Source of the DNA: Chitinophaga tropicalis
GTDB lineage: Bacteria > Bacteroidota > Bacteroidia > Chitinophagales > Chitinophagaceae
NCBI RefSeq assembly: GCF_009758205.1
Contig: NZ_WRXN01000007.1
Span: forward strand, 310,001-374,000
Direction: 5' to 3'
Length of the DNA stretch: 64,000 nt
The translations under genes were made by a program, and so were the position numbers. Under the pieces are notes generated by a model that had not been told where the DNA came from, searched no databases, and worked only from the letters and a program-made list of their open reading frames with translations. Shown here piece after piece: positions 9,297-18,345 of this stretch (within the stretch, counting starts at the first letter, position 1; each line of letters begins with the position of its first letter).

Positions 9297-12167
9297 ATGA
9301 ATCTTTTTGATTTACAACAGAATGAATTTGTTGGTCGTCACATTGGGCCAAATGAAGCTGAGACAAGTCATATGCTGGACACGATCGGTGTATCTTCCCT
9401 GGAAGAACTGGTTAGCAAAACAGTACCTGGCGCTATCCGCATGTCGAAGCCACTGGCAGTGCCTGCTGCCATGAGCGAGAGCGATTACCTTCGTCATCTG
9501 AAGGAAGTGTCTCTGAAAAATGATGTATTCCGCACGTATATCGGGCAGGGATATTATGACACTATCACACCCAGTGTGATTCTGCGTAATATCTTTGAAA
9601 ACCCCGGATGGTATACACAGTATACTCCCTATCAGGCAGAGATTTCCCAGGGCCGCCTGGAAAGCCTGCTGAACTTCCAAACCATGGTGAGTGACCTGAC
9701 AGGTCTGCCTATTGCCAACGCGTCCCTGCTGGATGAGGCTACCGCCGCCGCAGAAGCAATGGCCATGTTCTTCAGCGCATTGAATAAAGACCATGATAAC
9801 CTCAGCCGTCCTAAATTCTTTGTAGATCAGAACATCTTCCCGCAAACAAAAGACGTAGTATACACCCGCGCAGCTCCGCTGAACATTGAAATAGTAACAG
9901 GCGATTATGCCACCGCCAAAATAGACGCTACTTACTTTGGCGCATTGGTACAATATCCTAACAGCCTGGGTGCTGTAGAAGATTACCGCAGCTTTGTTGA
10001 ACAGGTACATGCAGCCGGCGCTTACGTAGCAATGGCTACAGACCTGCTGGCACTGACATTGCTCACCTCCCCCGGAGAACTGGGTGCTGACGCTGCACTG
10101 GGCTCCGCACAACGCTTCGGCGTTCCGCTGGGCTTTGGCGGGCCTCACGCTGCCTTCTTTGCAGTGAAAGACGACTTCAAACGTTCCATCCCCGGCCGTA
10201 TCATCGGCGTAAGCATAGACGCACAGGGCAACCGCGCACTGCGTATGGCCCTGCAAACACGCGAGCAGCACATCAAACGTGAGAAAGCTACTTCCAATAT
10301 ATGTACTGCACAGGCGCTGCTGGCCAACATGGCAGCTATGTACGCCGTTTACCACGGTCCTAAAGGCCTGAAGAACATCGCTACCCGCGTAGCCGTACTC
10401 ACCAATGCACTGGCAGAAAAACTCAGGGCAAAAGGTTATGAACTGGGCGCAGGTTTCTTCTTCGATACACTGGACGTGAAAGTAAAAGCAGGCAGCACCA
10501 TCAAAGCTAAAGCTGAAGGTGCCGGCATTAACCTCTTCTATCCTGAAGTGAACCGTGTCATCATCTCTCTGGACGAAACAGTGACCATCCAGGATGTAAA
10601 TGATCTGCTGAACATCTTTGACGCCGGCAAACTGAACAGCAACAGCGCAGAACTGAAAGTTACCGGTATCCCGGCAGCCCTCGAAAGGACCTCCCCTTAC
10701 CTGCTGCACCCGGTATTTAACACACATCATAGCGAGTCTGAGATGATGCGTTACATCAAAATGCTGGAAAACAAAGACCTTTCCCTGAATACCTCCATGA
10801 TCTCACTGGGAAGCTGCACCATGAAACTGAATGCAGCAACAGAAATGATCCCGCTGAGCTGGAGCCACTGGAGCAAGATCCACCCGTTTGCACCTAAAGA
10901 GCAGACCCGCGGTTACCTCCAGATCACAGAAGAACTGAGCGACTATCTCTGCCAGATCACCGCTTTTGACGCCTGCAGCCTGCAGCCCAATAGTGGTGCA
11001 CAAGGCGAATATGCCGGTCTGCTCGTAATAAAGGCCTATCATGAAAGCCGCAATGAAGGACATCGTAATATCATGCTGATACCTATCTCCGCTCACGGTA
11101 CCAACCCCGCTTCCGCTGTAATGGCAGGCTTTAAGGTAGTAGTGGTGAAAGCGCTGGAGAACGGCTATATTGACGTGGATGACCTGAAAGCAAAAGCTGC
11201 ACAATATGCAGATAAGCTGGCCGGTATCATGATCACCTATCCTTCCACTTACGGTATCTATGAAGAAAGCGTAAAAGATATCTGCAGCACTGTACACGCT
11301 CATGGCGGACAGGTATATATGGACGGCGCCAATATGAACGCCCAGGTAGGCTTAACAGCTCCAGGCCTGATAGGCGCTGACGTTTGCCACCTCAACCTGC
11401 ACAAAACCTTCGCTATTCCTCACGGTGGCGGTGGTCCCGGCATGGGCCCCATCTGTGTAGCTAAACACCTGGCTCCATTCCTTCCAGGACACGTTAACCT
11501 GGATAATAAAGCACAGAGCAATGCAGTATCCGCAGCACCATATGGCTCCGCCAGCATCCTGTTGATATCCTACGCATATATCCGCCTGCTGGGCACAGAA
11601 GGACTGAAAAAAGCATCTGAATTTGCTATCCTGAACGCCAATTATATGAAGGCGCGCCTGGAAAAAGCATATGAAATATTGTACAGCGGCAGCAACGGCA
11701 CCTGCGCTCACGAGTTCATCGTAGACCTGCGCCCGCTCAAAGCTACTGTCGGTGTAGAAGCAGAAGATGTGGCCAAACGCCTGATGGACTATGGCTTCCA
11801 TGCTCCTACCCTGAGCTTCCCTGTACCAGGCACCATCATGATAGAGCCTACAGAAAGTGAAGACAAGGAAGAACTGGACCGCTTCTGTAACGCGTTACTC
11901 TCCATCCGCGAAGAGATCAGCGCTATTGAGAACGGCCAGGCAGACAAACAGAACAATATCCTGAAACATGCTCCACATACCCAATTTGTCGTTACCGCAG
12001 ACGAATGGACACGTCCATACTCCCGTCAGCAGGCCGCCTACCCGCTGGAATATGTAAAACTGAATAAATTCTGGCCCTCCATCAGCCGTGTAAACAATAC
12101 TCACGGCGATCGTAACCTGATCTGCACCTGCGAACCCGTAAGTGCTTACGCAGAAGCTGAGGCCTAA
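9297..12167 (+). CDS. gcvP: Glycine dehydrogenase (aminomethyl-transferring), P protein
   Basis: A 956-residue P protein of the glycine cleavage system. It decarboxylates glycine with PLP and loads the aminomethyl group on the lipoyl arm of GcvH. Both homologous halves are fused in one chain. The PLP lysine is Lys703 in HLNLHKTFAIPHGGGGPG, followed by the glycine-rich GGGGPGMGP loop. Length matches single-chain homologues (about 950-960). The start at 9297 (MNLFDLQQNEFVGRHIGPNE) is chosen because it follows a consensus promoter and matches the family N-terminus. A strong terminator follows. gcvH and gcvT are not in this window. Confidence 0.97.
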   Translation: MNLFDLQQNEFVGRHIGPNEAETSHMLDTIGVSSLEELVSKTVPGAIRMSKPLAVPAAMSESDYLRHLKEVSLKNDVFRTYIGQGYYDTITPSVILRNIFENPGWYTQYTPYQAEISQGRLESLLNFQTMVSDLTGLPIANASLLDEATAAAEAMAMFFSALNKDHDNLSRPKFFVDQNIFPQTKDVVYTRAAPLNIEIVTGDYATAKIDATYFGALVQYPNSLGAVEDYRSFVEQVHAAGAYVAMATDLLALTLLTSPGELGADAALGSAQRFGVPLGFGGPHAAFFAVKDDFKRSIPGRIIGVSIDAQGNRALRMALQTREQHIKREKATSNICTAQALLANMAAMYAVYHGPKGLKNIATRVAVLTNALAEKLRAKGYELGAGFFFDTLDVKVKAGSTIKAKAEGAGINLFYPEVNRVIISLDETVTIQDVNDLLNIFDAGKLNSNSAELKVTGIPAALERTSPYLLHPVFNTHHSESEMMRYIKMLENKDLSLNTSMISLGSCTMKLNAATEMIPLSWSHWSKIHPFAPKEQTRGYLQITEELSDYLCQITAFDACSLQPNSGAQGEYAGLLVIKAYHESRNEGHRNIMLIPISAHGTNPASAVMAGFKVVVVKALENGYIDVDDLKAKAAQYADKLAGIMITYPSTYGIYEESVKDICSTVHAHGGQVYMDGANMNAQVGLTAPGLIGADVCHLNLHKTFAIPHGGGGPGMGPICVAKHLAPFLPGHVNLDNKAQSNAVSAAPYGSASILLISYAYIRLLGTEGLKKASEFAILNANYMKARLEKAYEILYSGSNGTCAHEFIVDLRPLKATVGVEAEDVAKRLMDYGFHAPTLSFPVPGTIMIEPTESEDKEELDRFCNALLSIREEISAIENGQADKQNNILKHAPHTQFVVTADEWTRPYSRQQAAYPLEYVKLNKFWPSISRVNNTHGDRNLICTCEPVSAYAEAEA

Positions 12168-12187
12168 ACAATAATATTCAATCCGTT

Positions 12188-12219
12188 AAAAAGGGCGTAT
12201 CTGTTGATACGCCCTTTTT
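12188..12219 (+). terminator. gcvP terminator
   Basis: 14-bp perfect stem (AAAAAGGGCGTATC, tetraloop TGTT, complementary arm) ending in five T residues, 20 nt after the gcvP stop codon. Confidence 0.9.
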
Positions 12220-12354
12220 GTTTGTTATAACACCTGAAATTAACCTCAACGCATTAACAATATATATAATAATATTTCGTTAAAATGACATTACCTATTA
12301 TTCAATTTAATAATATTTTACATATATTTAATTTATAGAAAAACCTTATTAGTT

Positions 12355-12873
12355 ATGCAGGATTACTCTTTTATGACCACTGAAGAGATCTTCCTTCTTC
12401 AGGATGCGTTGAAAAAGAACAAAAAGCAGATCATGAAATTCATCCTGATCGGTCTCACTTTAATACTTATTGCCGCCTTTTTACCTCAGTTCTTCCTGAA
12501 AAGAAGATTGAGCGAAGAAGAAATTGAACAATCTGTCTTCTCCTACAAAAATGCCTGGTTCTGGACATGGCTGTTATCTTTTGTACTGGTGCTGGTCTTT
12601 GCACTGATCAAAGTAACAGACGTCCGCTATTTTACCATTAAAAAAGATCTTACCGCATTACAGAAAGGACAGATCCAGGTACCACTGGAAACCATCTACC
12701 AGGGAAACAATGATATGCAGACAAGCTTCATTGTTAAACAGGAAGGTATCAGGAAAAGAAAACGCCTCTTTTACTGGATGCGGGGCAAACTCGAAGATTT
12801 CAGGTCCGGAGAGGAGGTGAAGATCGTCTATGGCCGCTATTCCCGCGTAATACTGGCTATAGACAAAGTTTAA
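12355..12873 (+). CDS. Small two-helix membrane protein, unknown function
   Basis: A 172-residue protein I do not recognise. An acidic/polar N-terminus is followed by a first membrane segment (about residues 28-45, FILIGLTLILIAAFLPQFF), a short loop rich in Arg/Glu, and a second segment (about 62-80, FWTWLLSFVLVLVFALI). The remaining 90 residues are soluble, basic and beta-rich, ending in EVKIVYGRYSRVILAIDKV, which may form a small SH3-like fold. The upstream 120 nt are very AT-rich, with no exact promoter box. Confidence 0.65.
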   Translation: MQDYSFMTTEEIFLLQDALKKNKKQIMKFILIGLTLILIAAFLPQFFLKRRLSEEEIEQSVFSYKNAWFWTWLLSFVLVLVFALIKVTDVRYFTIKKDLTALQKGQIQVPLETIYQGNNDMQTSFIVKQEGIRKRKRLFYWMRGKLEDFRSGEEVKIVYGRYSRVILAIDKV

Positions 12874-12917
12874 CCATATTTATCGGCTGTAGTTAACTAT
12901 CAACCTTTATTATACCA

Positions 12918-12950
12918 GGGGCCAATCTCTTTGAGGTTGGCCCCGTTTTT
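12918..12950 (+). terminator. Terminator after small membrane protein
   Basis: GGGGCCAA (12918-12925) pairs with TTGGCCCC (12937-12944) across an 11-nt loop, followed by GTTTTTT. It lies inside the longer open frame that runs into the YjbR gene, supporting the downstream start for YjbR. Confidence 0.8.
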
Positions 12951-12987
12951 TATATTATTGTATCCCGCATACTATAATATTATTAAT

Positions 12988-13338
12988 ATGAATATTGAAC
13001 AGTTCAGGGAATACTGCCTGTCCCTTCCCGGTGTCACGGAAGAATTCCCCTTCGGAGAAGAAATACTGGTATACAAGGTGATGGGAAAGCTGTTCACCCT
13101 CACCCATGTAGACGTATTTGAAAGCATTAACCTGAAATGTGATCCGGAGATCGCTGTAGAATTACGTGAACGTTATGATGGAGTTAAGCCCGGCTACCAC
13201 ATGAACAAAAAACACTGGAACACCGTTGAGATATATTCCAATATTCCCGACAGACTGTTGTACCAGTGGATCAAAGACTCGTATGACCTGGTAGTGAAAT
13301 CACTGCCTAAAAAAGTCAGGGAAAGCCTGCAATCATAA
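12988..13338 (+). CDS. MmcQ/YjbR family protein
   Basis: A 116-residue member of the MmcQ/YjbR family (CyaY-like fold, possibly DNA-binding; role not settled). Typical features are LSLPGVTEEFPFGEEILVYKVMGKLF near the N-terminus, LKCDPE, and PGYHMNKKHWNTV with the conserved His-Trp pair. The in-frame ORF extends upstream to 12931, but that part overlaps a terminator hairpin, so the ATG at 12988 (MNIEQFREYC) is preferred. The CocE-like gene follows after 23 nt and is probably cotranscribed. Confidence 0.88.
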   Translation: MNIEQFREYCLSLPGVTEEFPFGEEILVYKVMGKLFTLTHVDVFESINLKCDPEIAVELRERYDGVKPGYHMNKKHWNTVEIYSNIPDRLLYQWIKDSYDLVVKSLPKKVRESLQS

Positions 13339-13361
13339 AATTTAAACTGTTAAAGAAGCTT

Positions 13362-15257
13362 ATGAGAAAACTGTTATGGCTGTTTATTACCGGCCTGATA
13401 TTACACACTTCCTGCGCAAAAGCAGGTAACCCCGATTCTCTGTGGATGCGGGAAAACTACACCAAGAAAGAGGTGTACATCCCCATGCGTGACGGTGTAA
13501 AACTGTTCACCTCTGTCTATCTTCCAAAAGACAGATCAGAAAAACACCCCATCCTGATGACCCGCACCCCTTATTCCTGCGCACCCTACGGCGAGAATGA
13601 GTTCCGGCCCTACTACAGGACCTACATCAACAGGTACCTGCGTGAAGGGTATATTATCGTGATACAGGACGTAAGAGGACGCTGGATGAGTGAGGGTACC
13701 TTTGTAGATGTACGCCCTTATAATCCCAACAAAAAGGGCAAACAGGACATCGATGAAGCGAGCGATACATACGATACTATAGACTGGATGGTGAAGAACC
13801 TCGAAAACAACAACGGCCGCGTAGGCGTATTTGGTGTTTCCTATCCGGGCTTCTATTCTACCATGGCAGCACTGAGCGGTCACCCGGCACTCAAGGCTGT
13901 AAGCCCCCAGGCGCCGGTAACAGACTGGTTCATTGGAGATGACTTTCACCACAACGGGGCATTCTTCCTGACAGACGCTTTTGCCTTTTATACCAGCTTT
14001 GGCAAGCCCCGTCCCAAACCTACCACCATAGGCCCTTCTGCGTTTAATTTTAATTCTGCTGATAACTATGACTTCTTCCTGAGAACAGGCGCCATAAAGA
14101 ACTTTACTAAGCTGATGGGCGATAGCATTGCTTTCTGGAAAGACCTGGTCTCTCATCCTAACCTGGATAACTGGTGGAAAGCACGCAGCGTACGCCAGTA
14201 TCTCAGCAATGTACAACCCGCTATGCTGGAAGTAGGAGGCGTATTCGACGCTGAAGACTGCTTCGGGGCATGGAATACCTATAAAGCTATAGAGCAGTCA
14301 GGCCCTAAAGCCAACAACCGCCTGGTAATGGGCCCCTGGTATCATGGGCAATGGGCGTCTCATGACGGTACCCACCTGGGCAATGTGCAGTTTGGCAGCA
14401 ATACGGCTGAATGGTACCAGGAACATGTAGAATATCCGTTCTTCGACTTCTACCTCAAAGGCAAAGGCTCTGCAGAAGGTATAGCAGAAGCTACTATCTT
14501 CTTTACTGGTGAAAACCAGTGGAAACAACTGCCTCAGTGGCCTCCTGCCAATACACAGCAACAACCCATCTACCTGCAGGCAGATGGTAAACTGGATTTT
14601 ACCAGGCCATTGAACAACAACAGCTTTACAGAATATGTAAGCGATCCTGCAAAACCGGTACCTTACACAGAAGATGTGCATTTAGAACGTACCATTAATT
14701 ACATGACGGACGATCAGCGTTTTGCCGCCCGCCGTCCTGATGTGGCTGTCTTTGAAACACAACCGCTCACAGAAGATATAACCCTGGCAGGCCCCCTGCT
14801 TGCTAAACTGGTAGTAAGCACAAGTGGTACAGATGCAGATTTTGTAGTGAAGCTGATAGATGTATTCCCGAACGATTTCCGTTATGAAACACAGGATGCT
14901 CCGAGCGAGCATCGCAGAGTGCCTTCCTCCACTTATCCGATGGGAGGTTACCAGATGCTGGTACGCGGAGAGATCATGCGGGGCAAGTTCAGGAACAGCT
15001 TTGAAAAACCGGAAGCTTTCACACCAGATATGCCAACCAATGTGTCTTTCTCCCTGCCGGATGTAGCCCATACCTTTAAAAAAGGCCACAAGATCATGGT
15101 ACAGGTGCAGAGCAGCTGGTTCCCGCTGGTAGACCGCAATCCACAGGTATTTACAGATATCTATCATTGCGATGATAAAGACTTCCGGAAAGCCGGTATC
15201 CGCATCTACCATGACGCACAACATCCGTCTCTCATAGAATTGCCGGTAATCAAATAG
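13362..15257 (+). CDS. CocE/NonD-family secreted hydrolase (alpha-amino-acid ester hydrolase type)
   Basis: A 631-residue exported alpha/beta hydrolase (peptidase S15 type). The signal sequence is residues 1-21 or so; LHTSCAKA could be either a weak lipobox or a signal peptidase I site. The catalytic domain starts at RDGVKLFTSVYLPK; the nucleophile is Ser160 in GVSYPG, the acid is the Asp in GGVFDAEDC, and the base is the His in GPWYHGQWA. The C-terminal third is a jelly-roll X-Pro dipeptidyl-peptidase domain. Relatives hydrolyse amino-acid esters, cephalosporins or glutaryl amides; the natural substrate here is unknown. Confidence 0.9.
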   Translation: MRKLLWLFITGLILHTSCAKAGNPDSLWMRENYTKKEVYIPMRDGVKLFTSVYLPKDRSEKHPILMTRTPYSCAPYGENEFRPYYRTYINRYLREGYIIVIQDVRGRWMSEGTFVDVRPYNPNKKGKQDIDEASDTYDTIDWMVKNLENNNGRVGVFGVSYPGFYSTMAALSGHPALKAVSPQAPVTDWFIGDDFHHNGAFFLTDAFAFYTSFGKPRPKPTTIGPSAFNFNSADNYDFFLRTGAIKNFTKLMGDSIAFWKDLVSHPNLDNWWKARSVRQYLSNVQPAMLEVGGVFDAEDCFGAWNTYKAIEQSGPKANNRLVMGPWYHGQWASHDGTHLGNVQFGSNTAEWYQEHVEYPFFDFYLKGKGSAEGIAEATIFFTGENQWKQLPQWPPANTQQQPIYLQADGKLDFTRPLNNNSFTEYVSDPAKPVPYTEDVHLERTINYMTDDQRFAARRPDVAVFETQPLTEDITLAGPLLAKLVVSTSGTDADFVVKLIDVFPNDFRYETQDAPSEHRRVPSSTYPMGGYQMLVRGEIMRGKFRNSFEKPEAFTPDMPTNVSFSLPDVAHTFKKGHKIMVQVQSSWFPLVDRNPQVFTDIYHCDDKDFRKAGIRIYHDAQHPSLIELPVIK

Positions 15258-15269
15258 TTACTAACTTTG
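15239..15269 (+). promoter_or_regulatory. Promoter for FKBP gene inside the end of the hydrolase gene
   Basis: ATTG (15239-15242) and TAACTTTG (15262-15269, exact TAnnTTTG) are 19 nt apart. The predicted transcript starts about 10 nt before the ATG at 15286, so the isomerase can be expressed independently of the hydrolase. Confidence 0.65.
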
Positions 15270-15285
15270 ACCAATAAACCATTAT

Positions 15286-16008
15286 ATGATCAGAAAAGCC
15301 CTATTACTTGGAGCACTGGGCATAGCTACTTTACCGGGTTATGCACAAAAGAAGAAATCTAAAAAAGATAAAACACCAGATGTAGCAGTAGCACCGGCGC
15401 CACTTTTGCAAACAAAACTGGATACGGTTTGTTATGCTATAGGCCAGGAATTTGGCAACATGTTGAAAGCACAGGGGGTTGACAGCATCAACGTACAGGC
15501 ATTGACCAAAGCATTACAGCAGGTTATGCAGGGCGATACCGCACTATTGATAACTAAAGAACAAGGTAATATGAGTGTTAGTGATTATTTACAACAGATC
15601 AAAGCTGAAAAAATGGCTAAAAATAAGGCTGCCGGAGAACAGTTCCTGGCAGAGAATAAAACCAAACCAGGCGTGGTAACACTGCCCAGCGGTTTACAGT
15701 ACCAGGTCATCAAAGAAGGTACCGGTCCTAAACCAACACTGTCTGATAAAGTGAAAACACATTATCACGGCACCCTGATAGATGGTACCGTGTTTGACAG
15801 TTCTGTAGAAAGAGGTCAGCCCATCTCCTTCCCTGTGGGTGGTGTTATTAAAGGCTGGACAGAAGCTTTACAGCTCATGTCCGTAGGCTCCAAATGGAAA
15901 CTGTTCATCCCTTCAGAACTGGCTTACGGAGAACGTCAGGCCGGTCCTAAGATCGGGCCTAACAGTGCACTGGTGTTTGAAGTAGAACTGATCGCAATCG
16001 AGAAATAA
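15286..16008 (+). CDS. Exported FKBP-type peptidyl-prolyl isomerase
   Basis: A 240-residue periplasmic foldase. Residues 1-20 form a signal peptide ending GYAQ, followed by a Lys-rich stretch. An FklB/Mip-type helical dimerisation region spans about 45-130 (DTVCYAIGQEFGNML), and the FKBP catalytic domain runs from about 135 to the end, with HYHGTLIDGTVFDSS, GVIKGWTEALQLM, SKWKLFIPSELAYGE and ALVFEVELIAI, which contain the usual active-site aromatic and acidic residues. It has its own promoter and a strong terminator shared with aroC. Confidence 0.93.
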   Translation: MIRKALLLGALGIATLPGYAQKKKSKKDKTPDVAVAPAPLLQTKLDTVCYAIGQEFGNMLKAQGVDSINVQALTKALQQVMQGDTALLITKEQGNMSVSDYLQQIKAEKMAKNKAAGEQFLAENKTKPGVVTLPSGLQYQVIKEGTGPKPTLSDKVKTHYHGTLIDGTVFDSSVERGQPISFPVGGVIKGWTEALQLMSVGSKWKLFIPSELAYGERQAGPKIGPNSALVFEVELIAIEK

Positions 16009-16009
16009 C

Positions 16010-16042
16010 AAAAAAGGGTGGAGCAATGCTCCACCCTTTTTT
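16010..16042. terminator. Bidirectional terminator between FKBP gene and aroC
   Basis: AAAAAAGGGTGGAGC, loop AAT, then the exact complement ending in a T run. The last T residues are shared with the aroC stop codon, so the hairpin terminates both the plus-strand isomerase message and the minus-strand aromatic operon. Confidence 0.9.
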
Positions 16043-17037
16043 TATTTATAAATTCTTTCGCTTCGCTGTTCTATCAGCATAAAATCAGCCAGGGCCATCG
16101 CCGCCACAGCTTCCAGGACTACAGGCACCCTCAGTGCAATACAGAGATCATGACGTCCTTTCACGCTGAAGCTCTCTACTTCCCCGCTCTTTATATTTAA
16201 TGTATGCTGTTCTTTCGGTGTGCTTGAAGTAGGTTTTACCGCTACACGGAACACCAGCGGGTTGCCATTGGTGATACCACCCACTACTCCGCCGGCATTA
16301 TTGGTAGCAGTCTTACCACTTGCGTCCAGGATAGCGTCATTGTGCTCTACTCCCTTCATACGTGCAGCTGCAAAGCCAGCGCCAAATTCAATGCCTTTAA
16401 TAGCAGGAATAGAGAATACGGCATGTGCAATAGTAGACTCCACTGAATCGAAGAAAGGCTCTCCCAGTCCGATAGGCAATCCTTCCACTACACATTCCAC
16501 GATACCGCCTACAGAATCCTTGGCAGCAATAGCTGCTTCCAGCCCTTTCTCTGCATCAGGTATGCCGCCTACCTCTTTAAGAGTGGCTTTCACTGTAATA
16601 TTCTCTCCCAGTATCTTCTTGGCTATTACACCGGCAGCCACCAGGTTGAGGGTAAGCCTGCCGCTGAAATGCCCGCCGCCACGGTAGTCTTCAAAACCAC
16701 CATATTTGTGGGTAGCTACAAAATCAGCATGACCAGGACGGGGAAATTCACGCAGTTTCTCATAGTCAGTACTGCGGGTATTATTGTTCTCAAACAATAT
16801 CGTGATAGGAGCACCTGTAGTGCGGTCGTTGAATACGCCTGACTTAATAAAAGGCAGATCTTCTTCTTTACGGGGAGTTGTTCCTTTGGCACCTGCCTTA
16901 CGGCGTTCCAGGTCCGGCAGGAAGTCTTCCTGTGCAAGCGGAATACCGGCAGGTACGCCATCTATATTCACGCCCACACTGGCGCCGTGCGATTCTCCAA
17001 AAACATTCACCCGGAATAATCTACCAAAGCTGTTCAT
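16042..17037 (-). CDS. aroC: Chorismate synthase
   Basis: A 331-residue enzyme that converts EPSP to chorismate using reduced FMN, the last step of the shikimate pathway. Family signatures are visible: FGESHG (N-terminus, His17 region), RPGHADFVATHKYG, the YRGGGHFSGR block, and GGITNGNPLVFRVAVKPT. Length is slightly short of the usual 350-370 because the C-terminal tail is compact. It is the last gene of the minus-strand aromatic operon, 15 nt downstream of aroA, and ends in a bidirectional terminator. Confidence 0.97.
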   Translation of the reverse strand: MNSFGRLFRVNVFGESHGASVGVNIDGVPAGIPLAQEDFLPDLERRKAGAKGTTPRKEEDLPFIKSGVFNDRTTGAPITILFENNNTRSTDYEKLREFPRPGHADFVATHKYGGFEDYRGGGHFSGRLTLNLVAAGVIAKKILGENITVKATLKEVGGIPDAEKGLEAAIAAKDSVGGIVECVVEGLPIGLGEPFFDSVESTIAHAVFSIPAIKGIEFGAGFAAARMKGVEHNDAILDASGKTATNNAGGVVGGITNGNPLVFRVAVKPTSSTPKEQHTLNIKSGEVESFSVKGRHDLCIALRVPVVLEAVAAMALADFMLIEQRSERIYK

Positions 17038-17052
17038 TACGTTTCAGATTTA

Positions 17053-18333
17053 TTAATGAGTAAGGCTCGTTTCTTCTTTTTTCACGATACCACCTATCTT
17101 CTGCAAATGTTCAAAAAATTCAGGATAGGACTTGTTAATTGCTTCTGCATCTTCCACTATTACCGGTGCATCTGCAGTAAGTGCTGCTACTGCACAGGCC
17201 ATTGCTATACGGTGGTCGTTATGTGAGCTTACAGTAGTGCCTTTAATGCCCGTACCACCGTGCACCAGCATCTCATCACCATGCAGATCAATAGCTATAC
17301 CCATTTTACCAAATTCCTGCTGCAGTGTTTTACCACGGTCACTTTCCTTATGTGCCAGCCTGTTCACCCCAAGTATCTTGGTAGTGCCTTCACAGTTGGC
17401 AGCCAGGGCTACCAGCGGAGGAAACAGGTCAGGACAATCAGTAGCATCGAAATCAAACGCCTGCAGTTTATTCTTTTCCACTATCACTGTAAACATACCT
17501 GGTAACAGGCCAGCACCTGCTTTTTCCAGCGCTTCCAGTATAGCTTTATCTGACTGTGCGGATTGTGTATTGAGATGATGCACTTCTGCTTTACCTGCCA
17601 CTGCGGCTGCTACCAGCAGGAACGCGGCTCCGCTCCAGTCTCCCTCTACAGTATACTCACCTGCCTTATACTGCTGGCGTTTACCAAAGTAAAATTTCTC
17701 AAAGTTCTCTTCCTTCACCTTGATGCCAAACTGTTCCATCAGCTGTAAGGTAAGCGCAATGTAAGGCTTGCTCTTAAGGTCTTTTACAGTGATGGTCACA
17801 TCTTCAGCAACAGCTCCATAAGCCATGAGCAGGCCCGTCAGGAACTGGGAGCTGAGAGAACCGTCTATTGTAATATTCTTCGGATGCAACGGTCCCTGTA
17901 TGTTCAGGGGCAGTTTACCTTCCCGGGAGCTGATCTTTATGTCCAGCTGCGGAAGCACTTCTTCAAAGAAGTTCATAGGGCGTACTGTGAGGCTGCCATG
18001 TCCGTTGATAGTGATAGACTGCTCCGACAGTGCCGCCACTGGCGTAAACATACGGATACCGAGGCCGGACTCTCCACAGTTGATCTCTTTCTCGGGGTTC
18101 AGCTTTGAGCCGTTACCGGTTATTTCAATATGATCTTCTGTACGATTGATAATGGCGCCAAGTTTCTGCGCAACATCCAGGGCAGCCAGGCAGTCATTGC
18201 TGAGACCCGGATTACGGATAATACTGGTGCCTTTGCTCAGCAATGCAGCTGCTACCGCACGCTGCATGGCACTTTTGGATGGGTTGGCAGTAACGGTGCC
18301 GTTAATGGCGCCGGGAGATATTGTTACCTGCAT
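17053..18333 (-). CDS. aroA: 3-phosphoshikimate 1-carboxyvinyltransferase (EPSP synthase)
   Basis: A 426-residue cytoplasmic enzyme joining shikimate-3-phosphate and PEP. The two inverse alpha/beta domains are recognisable from NPSKSAMQRAVAAALL, CGESGLGIRMF, DGSLSSQFLTGLLMA, EGDWSGAAFLLVA, LAHKESDR and HNDHRIAMACAVA. Several binding motifs differ from textbook forms: NPSKS for PGSKS and GESGLGIR for GNAGTxxR; the lysine, the GxSG glycine and the Arg are retained. Sits between aroB (12 nt upstream) and aroC in the operon. Product assignment is firm; any inhibitor phenotype cannot be inferred. Confidence 0.95.
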   Translation of the reverse strand: MQVTISPGAINGTVTANPSKSAMQRAVAAALLSKGTSIIRNPGLSNDCLAALDVAQKLGAIINRTEDHIEITGNGSKLNPEKEINCGESGLGIRMFTPVAALSEQSITINGHGSLTVRPMNFFEEVLPQLDIKISSREGKLPLNIQGPLHPKNITIDGSLSSQFLTGLLMAYGAVAEDVTITVKDLKSKPYIALTLQLMEQFGIKVKEENFEKFYFGKRQQYKAGEYTVEGDWSGAAFLLVAAAVAGKAEVHHLNTQSAQSDKAILEALEKAGAGLLPGMFTVIVEKNKLQAFDFDATDCPDLFPPLVALAANCEGTTKILGVNRLAHKESDRGKTLQQEFGKMGIAIDLHGDEMLVHGGTGIKGTTVSSHNDHRIAMACAVAALTADAPVIVEDAEAINKSYPEFFEHLQKIGGIVKKEETSLTH

Positions 18334-18345
18334 AATAAGATTGGT

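Noticed and set aside
9312..10730. 472-codon minus-strand frame
   Set aside because: Antisense to gcvP and without recognisable motifs.
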